64,000 nt of DNA from Aphrocallistes beatrix (lineage: Eukaryota > Porifera > Hexactinellida > Sceptrulophora > Aphrocallistidae). The DNA lies in the NCBI GenBank assembly GCA_963281255.1, contig OY725494.1:1749934-1813933 (forward strand), written 5' to 3'. The position numbers were made by a program, and so were the translations under genes. The notes under the pieces were generated by a model that saw nothing but the letters and a program-made list of their open reading frames with translations, was not told where the DNA came from and ran no database searches. Below are positions 45,387-58,844 of the stretch, piece after piece; position 1 is the first letter of the stretch; the number at the start of each line of letters is the position of its first letter.

Positions 45387-47361
45387 GAGCTGAACTGATC
45401 ATCTCAGCTAGGGGTACTGGGCTAGTGGTATAAGTAGGGTGTTGTACAGTTAAAGCGTAGTAAAATACCTTTTTCTGAGAGGGTTCAATCCTTCTAACAA
45501 TTGACCCGGTAGCATCTAAATGGAGAATTATACTTGTTTTTTTAAAACTTTTCAAAATGTTTATTTGTTCTTCTGTGTACAGATGAATAATGAAAGGATT
45601 ATGTCCCAAAGACTGGATGTAACCCCTTACATGGCAACCAACTAAAGTTTCCTGATAGTGTTGCTGCAAATTAATCAAATCACTCCAATTATCATTTGAA
45701 TATCTTTGTAAGCTAGACAAATCAAATTTAGCTTTTCTAAGAACAGATGCACTTTTTATTTTATTAAAATTCCCGCTATTAAGGGCAAATTGAGTATTCT
45801 TACTTAATTCGAATTGATTGTAAAAGTATTTACTTATGGATTTTTCTGTCAATTGTGTTGCAACTTCTAACCTAAGTGTATTTGATAAATTTCGAGAATG
45901 GACAATTTTGTCATCCGAATGCTCCTCAGATAAGGAACCAGAAACTAGATATTCTACAACTATATAGTTATTAGGTTTAAGCTCAAATGTATCCTTTTTA
46001 ATTGTGAAAGTATACTTGAGGCAGTTTTTGAATTTACATTCAGCTTTCGCTCTGAAAAAACAGTTATTATTTTTCCTACTATTCAGCTTATTTATTCTTT
46101 TGTATTTAAAACTAAGTACGCATATAACAATTCCTTCTAATTTGGAACTAAACAAGTTAGTCCAGTCTTTTGAAAATATGACTGAATCGCCCTTAATCTG
46201 GCAAACTTTATTCCATTCATCTAAGTTAATTAAAAATTCACCTCGATTTTCATTGCAAATTAATTCGTCTTCAACAATAATTTCATTGACGACAGCATCA
46301 TCTCCTAGTGTTACAAACAATTCAGGACCTGCAGATATATTGGATATAACATTAGAATCTGGTGTTATATCCAATATATCTGCAGCTGGACTCAAATCAG
46401 TAGGCAGCGAGGTTGGTTGGAAAACAGAAGAACTACACTTAATCAGTTCAGTAAGTGATAAATGAAAAGATGTTAATAAGCACAAATTATCTCGTGCTGA
46501 CATGATAAAATTAACTAACAATTCTAGTTTTTCAACAGGAATTAATATATAAGGATTGTCAAAAAGTTCCAACACTTGACAACGTATTTTTTCAACCAAT
46601 ACCCAGGCAGTTAGTAGACTATTATTTCCCTTAACTAAACTAACATGTTCAAAATTTTCGAACAAAAGATCGCTAAACTTATGGGAACTTTCGTAGAGTT
46701 CATCATTCACTAGAATAAACTCGCCATTAATATAGGGGCAGTCTAAGCCAAAAAAATTGACTGCACTCAACCATAACAGATTATCGCAGTTAGCGTAGGT
46801 CCAATGGTGAGTATCAGTGGTCCCTGAATGAGGAGGGGATGAAGCCATTGCAATCCTCATACTATGGAGGCCAGGATCTCTACAACCAGATGCCAACAAT
46901 GCTAAAAATTGGTCATCAAACACTACTCTCTCTAAACTACTAATACTAAAATCTAATTTACTAAACCTATTACTACTAAAAACTAATTCACGAAACCTAT
47001 TACTACTGAGATCTAAACTATCATTATAATAAGGAGCTGATTCTAATTTAGGAGAGATGTGTTCGATGGCCAAACAGGGAATATCGGAATAGCTAGTAAT
47101 GGGCTTACTACTGTTGCTGGGAGTAACTTTTTCAAGTCCTGATTTAACGAGTTGCTGAAAGTTAGCTCGGTTCAGTCTCCATTTGATCGAGAGGGAATTG
47201 CGCTTTGAGTCTTTGTTTTTCCCAAATATTAGAGTTGATAATTTCTCCCATATAGATTTCGGACTACTCCTACATCCTTTGTCCAGAGCAGGTTTCACGG
47301 TCCCGAAATCCCTGTATCCCAACTGAAGAAGGGCACGGGCGAATTCATCAGGAGAAGCCAT
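45373..47361 (-). pseudogene. truncated transposase, array unit 2
   Basis: Same protein as the gene starting at 42,040 for 658 residues, through PLAEMISSA; the frame then enters the CRE-MITE and stops after a few codons. It has the first catalytic Asp motif but lacks the second Asp region, the C-terminal core and the OTU domain. Upstream DNA is identical to unit 1 as far as seen, so it may still be transcribed; a product could act as a repressor, but that is speculation. Confidence 0.85.
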
Positions 47362-50300
47362 GGATAGAATCTTGTATATTACTAAATAAGATGTATTATA
47401 TATAAATAGTATTCCGTCAACAAACACTCAATTACTTTTCATTAAGATATCATATTGACTAAAATCTCGATGAACAATCGGCGGGTCTCGTAAAATTGTC
47501 AGGTTAAATACACTCCGGTTGGAATCATATGGAAACATTGTATTTGTAACACATATTTGTAAGCTTACTGCATACAAAACGTATGTGAGTAGATTTGTTT
47601 GATTTAGAACAGCCAATGAGATAAATATGTCATGTGTTATATGGTGTTAAATAATTAATAATTTGCAGGTTTTAAATAATCACCGGGGTTCGTAAAAATA
47701 CACGGTAGTGGATTATTGGGGGGAGTACATTAATTAATAATTTTCAATTCTAATTAACGGTTTACCTTTGGTTAAAACTTTTGAAAATAATTGCTCTTCA
47801 AAGAAAATGTCGAGAACAAGAGAAAAGTGAAACTCGAAAATAATTGCTCTTCAAAGAAAAAGTCGAAAAATATTGTGGAAGCTAAAAATGATCAGAATTG
47901 AAATATTCCAAGAATTTGCGAGATAGTCTATATATACTATAGTTGTAGTAAGCTTATACTCAATATCTTACGTAAACATGAAGCTACTGAATAATAACTG
48001 ACATAGTAGTGCTTTGATGCGATGACCAATATTATCAATTATTGCTAAGAACAATACGATCCAATTTATCGCAATTAGAACTCTATTTATTTGTTGTAGT
48101 CACCATTAGCTGTAGTATGGTTTTAAGTCATTTATTTGATTTACACTGCATAAGAATGTCTTCATCACTCAATATCTTAGGTAAACATGGAAGGTACTGA
48201 ATAATAACTGACATAGTAGTGCTTTGATGTAATGACCAATATTATTATTACAAATTAATGAAAAATACAAGTAATTGATTCGAATTGATACCTTACTTTA
48301 CAACTTGAGACAAGAATTCACTATCAAAATGCTAAGTCACCTTAAGAAATTTGACACATTTGAGGCGTTTTATGAAATACCCAAATGCTCCTCTTTCCAC
48401 TGGTATAATTATTTTTAACATAGAACGCATACTTTTTGAGTTATTTGCGTTTTAGTGAGGATTTTGAATCCGTCGCTAAGATAACACTCGTAAAATTATT
48501 GGAGGTTTTTGACGCATTCATCAATTAGTTTCTTACTTATTTGATATCTTTGATATGGACCTCGAAAGTGTTTTGGCCCCATTGAAGATTATATAACACA
48601 AAGATTTAGAAAGACAGGAAGAGCCAAATACAATCAAAATATATTTAGCGATCATTGGATCAGAAATAAAATTCTGATCGTTTCAAAAAAAAATTTCGGA
48701 TGTTCAGAACGGACCATTTGTTCGTGAGATATCGATTATAGGTAAAGTTCGAGCATAATATCTCTCTATGGTCCAGAAAGATGTCGATGTAATATAATAA
48801 AAACTATTGAAGATAAATCTTTACTATTAAAACTCGATGAATATATATGTATATATCTCTATCTCTGTAACGAATTGATTGAAGAAACTGCCCGGCGCAG
48901 AAGCTGATTTTTGGCATGTTGGAGTCTTTTGGCTATGACTCCAGTAAGTTCTGAGTTCAGACCGAAATGTCGACTCATCATGGAATTATGATGTCATTGT
49001 CACATTTTTAAAAGTTAAGCAATACAGTTATTCGAGCATAACTCAGCCATTATAGGAGATAGAAGGTTGAAATTTTAATTGAATCTGTATACTAACATAT
49101 AACAGATATGATGCAGCTATCATCAAAAAATGATGACTCATCACTTTGTTATGACGTCATCATTACTCATCAAATTTTTTAAAAAATTGATAAATTTGGT
49201 GATTTTTCGTGCGATATCGATTATAACAGTAGGACAGACGTATTTAGAGATGTTATTTCCCTTATAATTGATCAATGTGACCACAGGCGCCCAAAGGGCA
49301 CCTCCGGCAGACACACAGTGTCCGCCAGCCGCGCAGCGCAAGCAAGCGAAGCGCGCCGCTTGTAATATATTATAATCTTTAAGGTTGGTCTTTCCCATGG
49401 GACACTTGTTTTTTGCTAAAAATGTGCCCAAATTTCCTTTTTATCATTTTTAGATTCTAATAGGGGTTCTAAGCAATAATTCTGATTTTTGTAACTCCAG
49501 CCCCAATATATCTCCACTTCGAGCTACTTGTATCACCTGTTGTCGCTCTAAAAACGACACATTTTAAATGCGAAATGTCCCACAGCTATAACTTCTTTTA
49601 ACATTGCCAGATCATCTTTTTAATGCTGAACTCATGCTCCTCAGCACTAGATTTCGAGTAATTTGATATATATATTGACCATATTTGAAACATTTTTGTT
49701 TGACCTTGCCTAGCAACGGCCAGGAATTATTTCACATTCCTGACCGTTGCTAGGAAAAGGCAACCAAAATATTCTCCAAATATAGTCAATATATATATAT
49801 CAAATTGCTAGAAATTTAGTGCTGAGCACGATTTCAGTATTGAAATAACTGGCATAGTCAAATAAAGTTATAGATATAGGATTTCGGCGGATACTATCGG
49901 ACATGGTCATTTTTGGGTCCACAGTCATAACTGACAACTTTTTCACACTTTTTAAAGGTGTCATGATGTAAATATATTTGATATGCCATATTTTGAAGTT
50001 AAGTACTACTATAAGTTGTTGATTTAGGATGTTTGGATGTTATTTAATACTAGGATACAGTAAAAACTAATGGAAATCAAGCCTTTCCGAAGAAAATTGC
50101 TTTATAGCATGTTTTTAGCACTCAAAAATTTAATTTTACAAAGGAGGAATCTTTAGTCACAAAGGTCGTAGAGTAAAAGACTCGACGGTTTTGGAAAGAT
50201 CTCGTCACGTAGAACAAAATGATAGAGAGGATTTTCGATATTGTACTTTAGAAAAACGTTAAAATATTTTACTTACGATAATCTGTTTCTAAATATTGTC

Positions 50301-50693
50301 GCATCGAAATTGGAATGAAAAATAGGTTGGATGGAATAAAAATAGATTAAAAATTCAAAACCAACCTTAATGATAGGATATATGCGAAAATATATAGATT
50401 CCTCAAATATTTCTTTGTCTAATAATGAATACAAGCGCGCTTCGCTTGTTTGCGCTGTGCTGCTGGCGGACACTTTGTGTCTGCCGGGGGCGCCCTTTGG
50501 GCGCCTGGGGTCACTTTGAATAAATATAAGGGAGATAACATCTCTAAATACGTTTGTCCTACTATTATAATCGATATCGCAAGAAAAATCACCAAATTTA
50601 TCAATTTTTATAATTTTGATGAGTAACGATGACGTCATAACAAAGTGATGAGTCATCATTTTTTGATGAAAGTCGCATCATATGTGAGGTATG

Positions 50694-52682
50694 TTAGTAT
50701 ACATATTGAGCTGAACTGATCATCTCAGCTAGGGGTACTGGGCTAGTGGTATAAGTAGGGTGTTGTACAGTTAAAGCGTAGTAAAATACCTTTTTCTGAG
50801 AGGGTTCAATCCTTCTAACAATTGACCCGGTAGCATCTAAATGGAGAATTATACTTGTTTTTTTAAAACTTTTCAAAATGTTTATTTGTTCTTCTGTGTA
50901 CAGATGAATAATGAAAGGATTATGTCCCAAAGACTGGATGTAACCCCTTACATGGCAACCAACTAAAGTTTCCTGATAGTGTTGCTGCAAATTAATCAAA
51001 TCACTCCAATTATCATTTGAATATCTTTGTAAGCTAGACAAATCAAATTTAGCTTTTCTAAGAACAGATGCACTTTTTATTTTATTAAAATTCCCGCTAT
51101 TAAGGGCAAATTGAGTATTCTTACTTAATTCGAATTGATTGTAAAAGTATTTACTTATGGATTTTTCTGTCAATTGTGTTGCAACTTCTAACCTAAGTGT
51201 ATTTGATAAATTTCGAGAATGGACAATTTTGTCATCCGAATGCTCCTCAGATAAGGAACCAGAAACTAGATATTCTACAACTATATAGTTATTAGGTTTA
51301 AGCTCAAATGTATCCTTTTTAATTGTGAAAGTATACTTGAGGCAGTTTTTGAATTTACATTCAGCTTTCGCTCTGAAAAAACAGTTATTATTTTTCCTAC
51401 TATTCAGCTTATTTATTCTTTTGTATTTAAAACTAAGTACGCATATAACAATTCCTTCTAATTTGGAACTAAACAAGTTAGTCCAGTCTTTTGAAAATAT
51501 GACTGAATCGCCCTTAATCTGGCAAACTTTATTCCATTCATCTAAGTTAATTAAAAATTCACCTCGATTTTCATTGCAAATTAATTCGTCTTCAACAATA
51601 ATTTCATTGACGACAGCATCATCTCCTAGTGTTACAAACAATTCAGGACCTGCAGATATATTGGATATAACATTAGAATCTGGTGTTATATCCAATATAT
51701 CTGCAGCTGGACTCAAATCAGTAGGCAGCGAGGTTGGTTGGAAAACAGAAGAACTACACTTAATCAGTTCAGTAAGTGATAAATGAAAAGATGTTAATAA
51801 GCACAAATTATCTCGTGCTGACATGATAAAATTAACTAACAATTCTAGTTTTTCAACAGGAATTAATATATAAGGATTGTCAAAAAGTTCCAACACTTGA
51901 CAACGTATTTTTTCAACCAATACCCAGGCAGTTAGTAGACTATTATTTCCCTTAACTAAACTAACATGTTCAAAATTTTCGAACAAAAGATCGCTAAACT
52001 TATGGGAACTTTCGTAGAGTTCATCATTCACTAGAATAAACTCGCCATTAATATAGGGGCAGTCTAAGCCAAAAAAATTGACTGCACTCAACCATAACAG
52101 ATTATCGCAGTTAGCGTAGGTCCAATGGTGAGTATCAGTGGTCCCTGAATGAGGAGGGGATGAAGCCATTGCAATCCTCATACTATGGAGGCCAGGATCT
52201 CTACAACCAGATGCCAACAATGCTAAAAATTGGTCATCAAACACTACTCTCTCTAAACTACTAATACTAAAATCTAATTTACTAAACCTATTACTACTAA
52301 AAACTAATTCACGAAACCTATTACTACTGAGATCTAAACTATCATTATAATAAGGAGCTGATTCTAATTTAGGAGAGATGTGTTCGATGGCCAAACAGGG
52401 AATATCGGAATAGCTAGTAATGGGCTTACTACTGTTGCTGGGAGTAACTTTTTCAAGTCCTGATTTAACGAGTTGCTGAAAGTTAGCTCGGTTCAGTCTC
52501 CATTTGATCGAGAGGGAATTGCGCTTTGAGTCTTTGTTTTTCCCAAATATTAGAGTTGATAATTTCTCCCATATAGATTTCGGACTACTCCTACATCCTT
52601 TGTCCAGAGCAGGTTTCACGGTCCCGAAATCCCTGTATCCCAACTGAAGAAGGGCACGGGCGAATTCATCAGGAGAAGCCAT
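50694..52682 (-). pseudogene. truncated transposase, array unit 3
   Basis: Identical in translation to the unit 2 copy, with the same junction and stop. No independent decay has accumulated, which argues that the duplication is very young or artificial. Confidence 0.85.
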
Positions 52683-55600
52683 GGATAGAATCTTGTATAT
52701 TACTAAATAAGATGTATTATATATAAATAGTATTCCGTCAACAAACACTCAATTACTTTTCATTAAGATATCATATTGACTAAAATCTCGATGAACAATC
52801 GGCGGGTCTCGTAAAATTGTCAGGTTAAATACACTCCGGTTGGAATCATATGGAAACATTGTATTTGTAACACATATTTGTAAGCTTACTGCATACAAAA
52901 CGTATGTGAGTAGATTTGTTTGATTTAGAACAGCCAATGAGATAAATATGTCATGTGTTATATGGTGTTAAATAATTAATAATTTGCAGGTTTTAAATAA
53001 TCACCGGGGTTCGTAAAAATACACGGTAGTGGATTATTGGGGGGAGTACATTAATTAATAATTTTCAATTCTAATTAACGGTTTACCTTTGGTTAAAACT
53101 TTTGAAAATAATTGCTCTTCAAAGAAAATGTCGAGAACAAGAGAAAAGTGAAACTCGAAAATAATTGCTCTTCAAAGAAAAAGTCGAAAAATATTGTGGA
53201 AGCTAAAAATGATCAGAATTGAAATATTCCAAGAATTTGCGAGATAGTCTATATATACTATAGTTGTAGTAAGCTTATACTCAATATCTTACGTAAACAT
53301 GAAGCTACTGAATAATAACTGACATAGTAGTGCTTTGATGCGATGACCAATATTATCAATTATTGCTAAGAACAATACGATCCAATTTATCGCAATTAGA
53401 ACTCTATTTATTTGTTGTAGTCACCATTAGCTGTAGTATGGTTTTAAGTCATTTATTTGATTTACACTGCATAAGAATGTCTTCATCACTCAATATCTTA
53501 GGTAAACATGGAAGGTACTGAATAATAACTGACATAGTAGTGCTTTGATGTAATGACCAATATTATTATTACAAATTAATGAAAAATACAAGTAATTGAT
53601 TCGAATTGATACCTTACTTTACAACTTGAGACAAGAATTCACTATCAAAATGCTAAGTCACCTTAAGAAATTTGACACATTTGAGGCGTTTTATGAAATA
53701 CCCAAATGCTCCTCTTTCCACTGGTATAATTATTTTTAACATAGAACGCATACTTTTTGAGTTATTTGCGTTTTAGTGAGGATTTTGAATCCGTCGCTAA
53801 GATAACACTCGTAAAATTATTGGAGGTTTTTGACGCATTCATCAATTAGTTTCTTACTTATTTGATATCTTTGATATGGACCTCGAAAGTGTTTTGGCCC
53901 CATTGAAGATTATATAACACAAAGATTTAGAAAGACAGGAAGAGCCAAATACAATCAAAATATATTTAGCGATCATTGGATCAGAAATAAAATTCTGATC
54001 GTTTCAAAAAAAAATTTCGGATGTTCAGAACGGACCATTTGTTCGTGAGATATCGATTATAGGTAAAGTTCGAGCATAATATCTCTCTATGGTCCAGAAA
54101 GATGTCGATGTAATATAATAAAAACTATTGAAGATAAATCTTTACTATTAAAACTCGATGAATATATATGTATATATCTCTATCTCTGTAACGAATTGAT
54201 TGAAGAAACTGCCCGGCGCAGAAGCTGATTTTTGGCATGTTGGAGTCTTTTGGCTATGACTCCAGTAAGTTCTGAGTTCAGACCGAAATGTCGACTCATC
54301 ATGGAATTATGATGTCATTGTCACATTTTTAAAAGTTAAGCAATACAGTTATTCGAGCATAACTCAGCCATTATAGGAGATAGAAGGTTGAAATTTTAAT
54401 TGAATCTGTATACTAACATATAACAGATATGATGCAGCTATCATCAAAAAATGATGACTCATCACTTTGTTATGACGTCATCATTACTCATCAAATTTTT
54501 TAAAAAATTGATAAATTTGGTGATTTTTCGTGCGATATCGATTATAACAGTAGGACAGACGTATTTAGAGATGTTATTTCCCTTATAATTGATCAATGTG
54601 ACCACAGGCGCCCAAAGGGCACCTCCGGCAGACACACAGTGTCCGCCAGCCGCGCAGCGCAAGCAAGCGAAGCGCGCCGCTTGTAATATATTATAATCTT
54701 TAAGGTTGGTCTTTCCCATGGGACACTTGTTTTTTGCTAAAAATGTGCCCAAATTTCCTTTTTATCATTTTTAGATTCTAATAGGGGTTCTAAGCAATAA
54801 TTCTGATTTTTGTAACTCCAGCCCCAATATATCTCCACTTCGAGCTACTTGTATCACCTGTTGTCGCTCTAAAAACGACACATTTTAAATGCGAAATGTC
54901 CCACAGCTATAACTTCTTTTAACATTGCCAGATCATCTTTTTAATGCTGAACTCATGCTCCTCAGCACTAGATTTCGAGTAATTTGATATATATATTGAC
55001 CATATTTGAAACATTTTTGTTTGACCTTGCCTAGCAACGGCCAGGAATTATTTCACATTCCTGACCGTTGCTAGGAAAAGGCAACCAAAATATTCTCCAA
55101 ATATAGTCAATATATATATATCAAATTGCTAGAAATTTAGTGCTGAGCACGATTTCAGTATTGAAATAACTGGCATAGTCAAATAAAGTTATAGATATAG
55201 GATTTCGGCGGATACTATCGGACATGGTCATTTTTGGGTCCACAGTCATAACTGACAACTTTTTCACACTTTTTAAAGGTGTCATGATGTAAATATATTT
55301 GATATGCCATATTTTGAAGTTAAGTACTACTATAAGTTGTTGATTTAGGATGTTTGGATGTTATTTAATACTAGGATACAGTAAAAACTAATGGAAATCA
55401 AGCCTTTCCGAAGAAAATTGCTTTATAGCATGTTTTTAGCACTCAAAAATTTAATTTTACAAAGGAGGAATCTTTAGTCACAAAGGTCGTAGAGTAAAAG
55501 ACTCGACGGTTTTGGAAAGATCTCGTCACGTAGAACAAAATGATAGAGAGGATTTTCGATATTGTACTTTAGAAAAACGTTAAAATATTTTACTTACGAT

Positions 55601-55750
55601 AATCTGTTTCTAAATATTGTCGCATCGAAATTGGAATGAAAAATAGGTTGGATGGAATAAAAATAGATTAAAAATTCAAAACCAACCTTAATGATAGGAT
55701 ATATGCGAAAATATATAGATTCCTCAAATATTTCTTTGTCTAATAATGAA

Positions 55751-56331
55751 TACAAGCGCGCTTCGCTTGTTTGCGCTGTGCTGCTGGCGGACACTTTGTG
55801 TCTGCCGGGGGCGCCCTTTGGGCGCCTGGGGTCACTTTGAATAAATATAAGGGAGATAACATCTCTAAATACGTTTGTCCTACTATTATAATCGATATCG
55901 CAAGAAAAATCACCAAATTTATCAATTTTTATAATTTTGATGAGTAACGATGACGTCATAACAAAGTGATGAGTCATCATTTTTTGATGAAAGTCGCATC
56001 ATATGTGAGGTATGTTAGTATACATATTCTATTAAAATTTCAGCCTTCTATCTCCAATAATGGCTGAGTTATGCCCGAATAACTGTGTTGCTTAACTTTT
56101 AAAAATGTGACAATGACGTCATAATTCCATGATGAGTCGACATTTTGCTCTGAACTCAGGACTTACTGGAGCCATAGCCAAAATACTCCCACATGCCAAA
56201 AATTAGCTTTCTATGACCGGCAGTTTCTTCAATCAATTCGTTACAGATATATATATATATATATATATATCCTTACTATTAAAACTCGGTGATTGTATAT
56301 ATATATATATCCTTACTATTAAAACTCGATG

Positions 56332-56390
<59 letters not shown>

Positions 56391-56600
56391 GTAACGAATT
56401 GATTGAAGAAACTGCCGGGCGCAGAAGGCTGATTTTTGGCATGTGGGAGTCTTTTGGCTATGGCTCCAGTAAGTTCTGAGTTCAGAGCAAAATGTCGACT
56501 CATCATGGAATTATGACGTCATTGTCACATTTTTGAAAGTTAAGCAACACAGTTATTCGGGCATAACTCAGCCATTATTGGAGATAGAAGGCTGAAAAGA
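55751..56600. repeat. CRE-MITE pair forming a near-perfect palindrome
   Basis: A whole minus-oriented copy (55,751-56,250) meets an inverted partial copy (56,390-56,600). Between them are TA microsatellites and two units of CCTTACTATTAAAACTCG. The arms 56,035-56,245 and 56,392-56,597 match almost base for base. ORFs of IYIYIY repeats here are microsatellite artefacts. Confidence 0.8.
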
Positions 56601-56905
56601 GATATCTCTCTATCTCTGTAAATATAACCCCAAATTCTTAGTTCTCACTTCCTAATATACTTTTTATGAGGGTACATATATGATTCTTTAATAATAATTG
56701 TACTACATCCTATGGAATGTTAAGTTTTAGCTTTTTGTCATATGATGCATTTTTCGAAAATCCTAAGTTGGAAACTAACAGTAGTAGACTTTCGCTCTAA
56801 CTTCCTGATATACTTTTTGGAAGCTCTTTATTCTTTCTAAACTGATGGATTATACTTCGTAGTGCTAGGAATGTGAATTATTATTCGCAATTATCTCAAA
56901 ATATT
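56601..56905. repeat. dispersed repeat, inverted copy of 28,980-29,230
   Basis: CATCCTATGGAATGTTAAG, ATATACTTTTTGGAAGC and ACTTCGTAGTGCTAGGAAT are the complement of the segment just right of the KDZ element. Confidence 0.6.
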
Positions 56906-58130
56906 CAGTGTTAGGGGCCTCAAGGAAATTTGTGGATTTTAATTCTACTTTTGCTAATTAACGTAAATATTTTGTTTGAATATACATAAATCATTAGTAT
57001 AAATGCCTGTGAATGCTTTTGTTCATTTTTAATAACTCATTTACATTTTTCTTAATACCTAAACTTCAAATCTCTATATCTCGGGACTTTTCAAATTTCA
57101 AAATAGACCGTCTTTACAAATTTTTAAGTCAAAATTGGTTTGAGATAGAGGTTTTAATATTTAAAGAGTTGTTCCATATCATTTGGCGATGTACCTAGGA
57201 CCACTCGATTTTCGATATCTTATAACTTGGTGATTTTATTCCTGATTTCCCAAAAAAAACAACAGAGATTTTTGGCCCTTTTTTTCAATCACCCATAAAA
57301 TTTACAATTTTAATCATTTTAAGTTTCTTTTGCTCCTATGAAGTGGCAAATATGATAGACTATCTATGATTCGATTTGGAAGCATTTGTTTCCTTCGTAG
57401 GTCCTAAACAATTTTTTAAGTTGCACGATTTCTACCATTAAGATGTGCTAGCGATAAACGAAAAAAAAACAGACTTTGAGACACTGTATCTCAAAAACTA
57501 GAAATGAGAATCAAAAACGGTTTGGAATGTGCAAGTATTTCTAGACGGAGATACCTGCCCACGCTTAACATTTCTATTTGCTCAACTTTCATCGTATGCT
57601 GTCAGCCAAATCATATGGTTCTTCGAGGGCGGTATCCTTATTTAAAAACCTTTCCTAGCGTAAAGAAACGGCAATTTTTTACTGTTGGTTTCATTGTATT
57701 ACTGAGTAGTCTTTCAACTAATCGTACTAATTAGATGGTACCTATTTTTATATTTATGGTTTAACCCCTAAAATTTAGAGCAACTAAGCCTGAAAACAAT
57801 TGGAGGGTTTTTGATGCATTTATCAGTTGCTTTTTACTTATTTGGCAATTTTTTATTATATGGACCAGAAACAATGTTTTGGTTCTTCAGGAGATTAAAT
57901 AATGCAAGAAGTTAGGAGAAAGACCATTAAAATCCTTTCAAAAAGAGATGTAAAAGAGAATACCTTTAATTTTACTCGGGGAATGGCAAGTCTAATTCAG
58001 AAATAATATTCGGAACATTTGAAGAAAATGTGTTCAGATCCAACCATTGGTTCGTGAGTTATGACTATTTATGGGTAAAGTTCTGTCAAAAAACTCTAGG
58101 CCCAGAAATATGCCGTTGTCAATATCTTAT
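56906..58130. repeat. repeat-rich spacer with a pogo-like body
   Basis: 57,440-57,650 shares phrases with 60,500-60,690 (CTCAAAAACTAGA, AAAACGGTTT, CCCACGC). From GGGCGGTATCCTTA (57,637) to about 58,130 it follows the pogo-like body of 1-420 in inverse order. No gene supported. Confidence 0.5.
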
Positions 58131-58480
58131 ATATATATATTTATATATGTAGACGTAGTGAATTGATTGAACAACCTGCCAGGCACAGAAAGCTGATTTT
58201 TGGAATCTGGTCTTTTGGCTATGACTCCACTAAGTTCTGACTTCAGACGAAAATGTCGACTCATCACGGAATTATGACATCATTGTCACCTTTTTATAGT
58301 TAGAAATATCTGTTTTCCGATTACAACTCCGCCATTTAGGTGGTATATACTAGAAGGCTGAGATTTTAATAGAATGTGTATATTAATATATCTCAAATAT
58401 GATGCAACTCTCATCAAAAAATGATCACTCACCATTCTGTTATTATGGCATCATTATACATCAAAATCCCTTCGTCAAAA
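58131..58480 (+). mobile_element. CRE-MITE, 3' truncated
   Basis: (TA)n, then GTGAATTGATTGAACAACC, GTCGACTCATCACGG and CATCATTATACATC. Both CRE sites are mutated (TGACATCA and TGGCATCA), an older copy than those in the array. Confidence 0.7.
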
Positions 58481-58844
58481 ATCAAATATTTATCAACTTA
58501 TCATTGACTTTTTTGTAGTACAAATTCAACCAAGAACTTTAAATATATTGGAAAATGGCAAATCTAATCAAATAAAGAAATATGTGTCCAAGTGATTATA
58601 TTTAGCTAAACAATATTTACATTGTTGTTACGAATATGCATGGAAAAATTTGAACACTTTGACGATTATTTGTGAAGTTCTGACCTTGGACCTTCCAGAT
58701 CCGGTTAAACCCCCCCCCCCCCATATTGGATCCTATATTATATAAGGACTAGGGATGCGGTAGAAGATGGTTGAAGTAATACATGAGCTGCCTTAAATCA
58801 TTAACAAAGCACAATAGAGCTTAGGAATGTATAACCAGCATATA
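58481..58844. repeat. fragments shared with 29.3-29.5 and 15.1-15.2 kb
   Basis: 58,480-58,695 resembles 29,317-29,530 inverted; 58,700-58,843 is the complement of 15,060-15,240. A run of 13 C lies at 58,710-58,722. Confidence 0.5.

Larger units (their letters stand above)
40066..56028. repeat. tandem triplication, unit 5,321 bp
   Basis: Units 40,066-45,386, 45,387-50,707 and 50,708-56,028. All large ORFs recur at an exact 5,321-bp offset with unchanged translations. The one difference I found is a T in unit 1 against G in units 2 and 3 at 42,144 / 47,465 / 52,786 (approximate). Each unit starts inside the transposase gene (GAGCTGAACTGATCATCTC) and ends inside a CRE-MITE (GTTAGTATACATATT). 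Only after unit 3 does that MITE continue naturally, and only before unit 1 does the transposase continue, so the single-copy flanks define both breakpoints. A real recent duplication and an assembly error are both possible. Confidence 0.95.

Noticed and set aside
56233-56506. ORFs encoding long IYIYIY runs
   Set aside because: They are translations of a TA microsatellite flanked by MITE ends.
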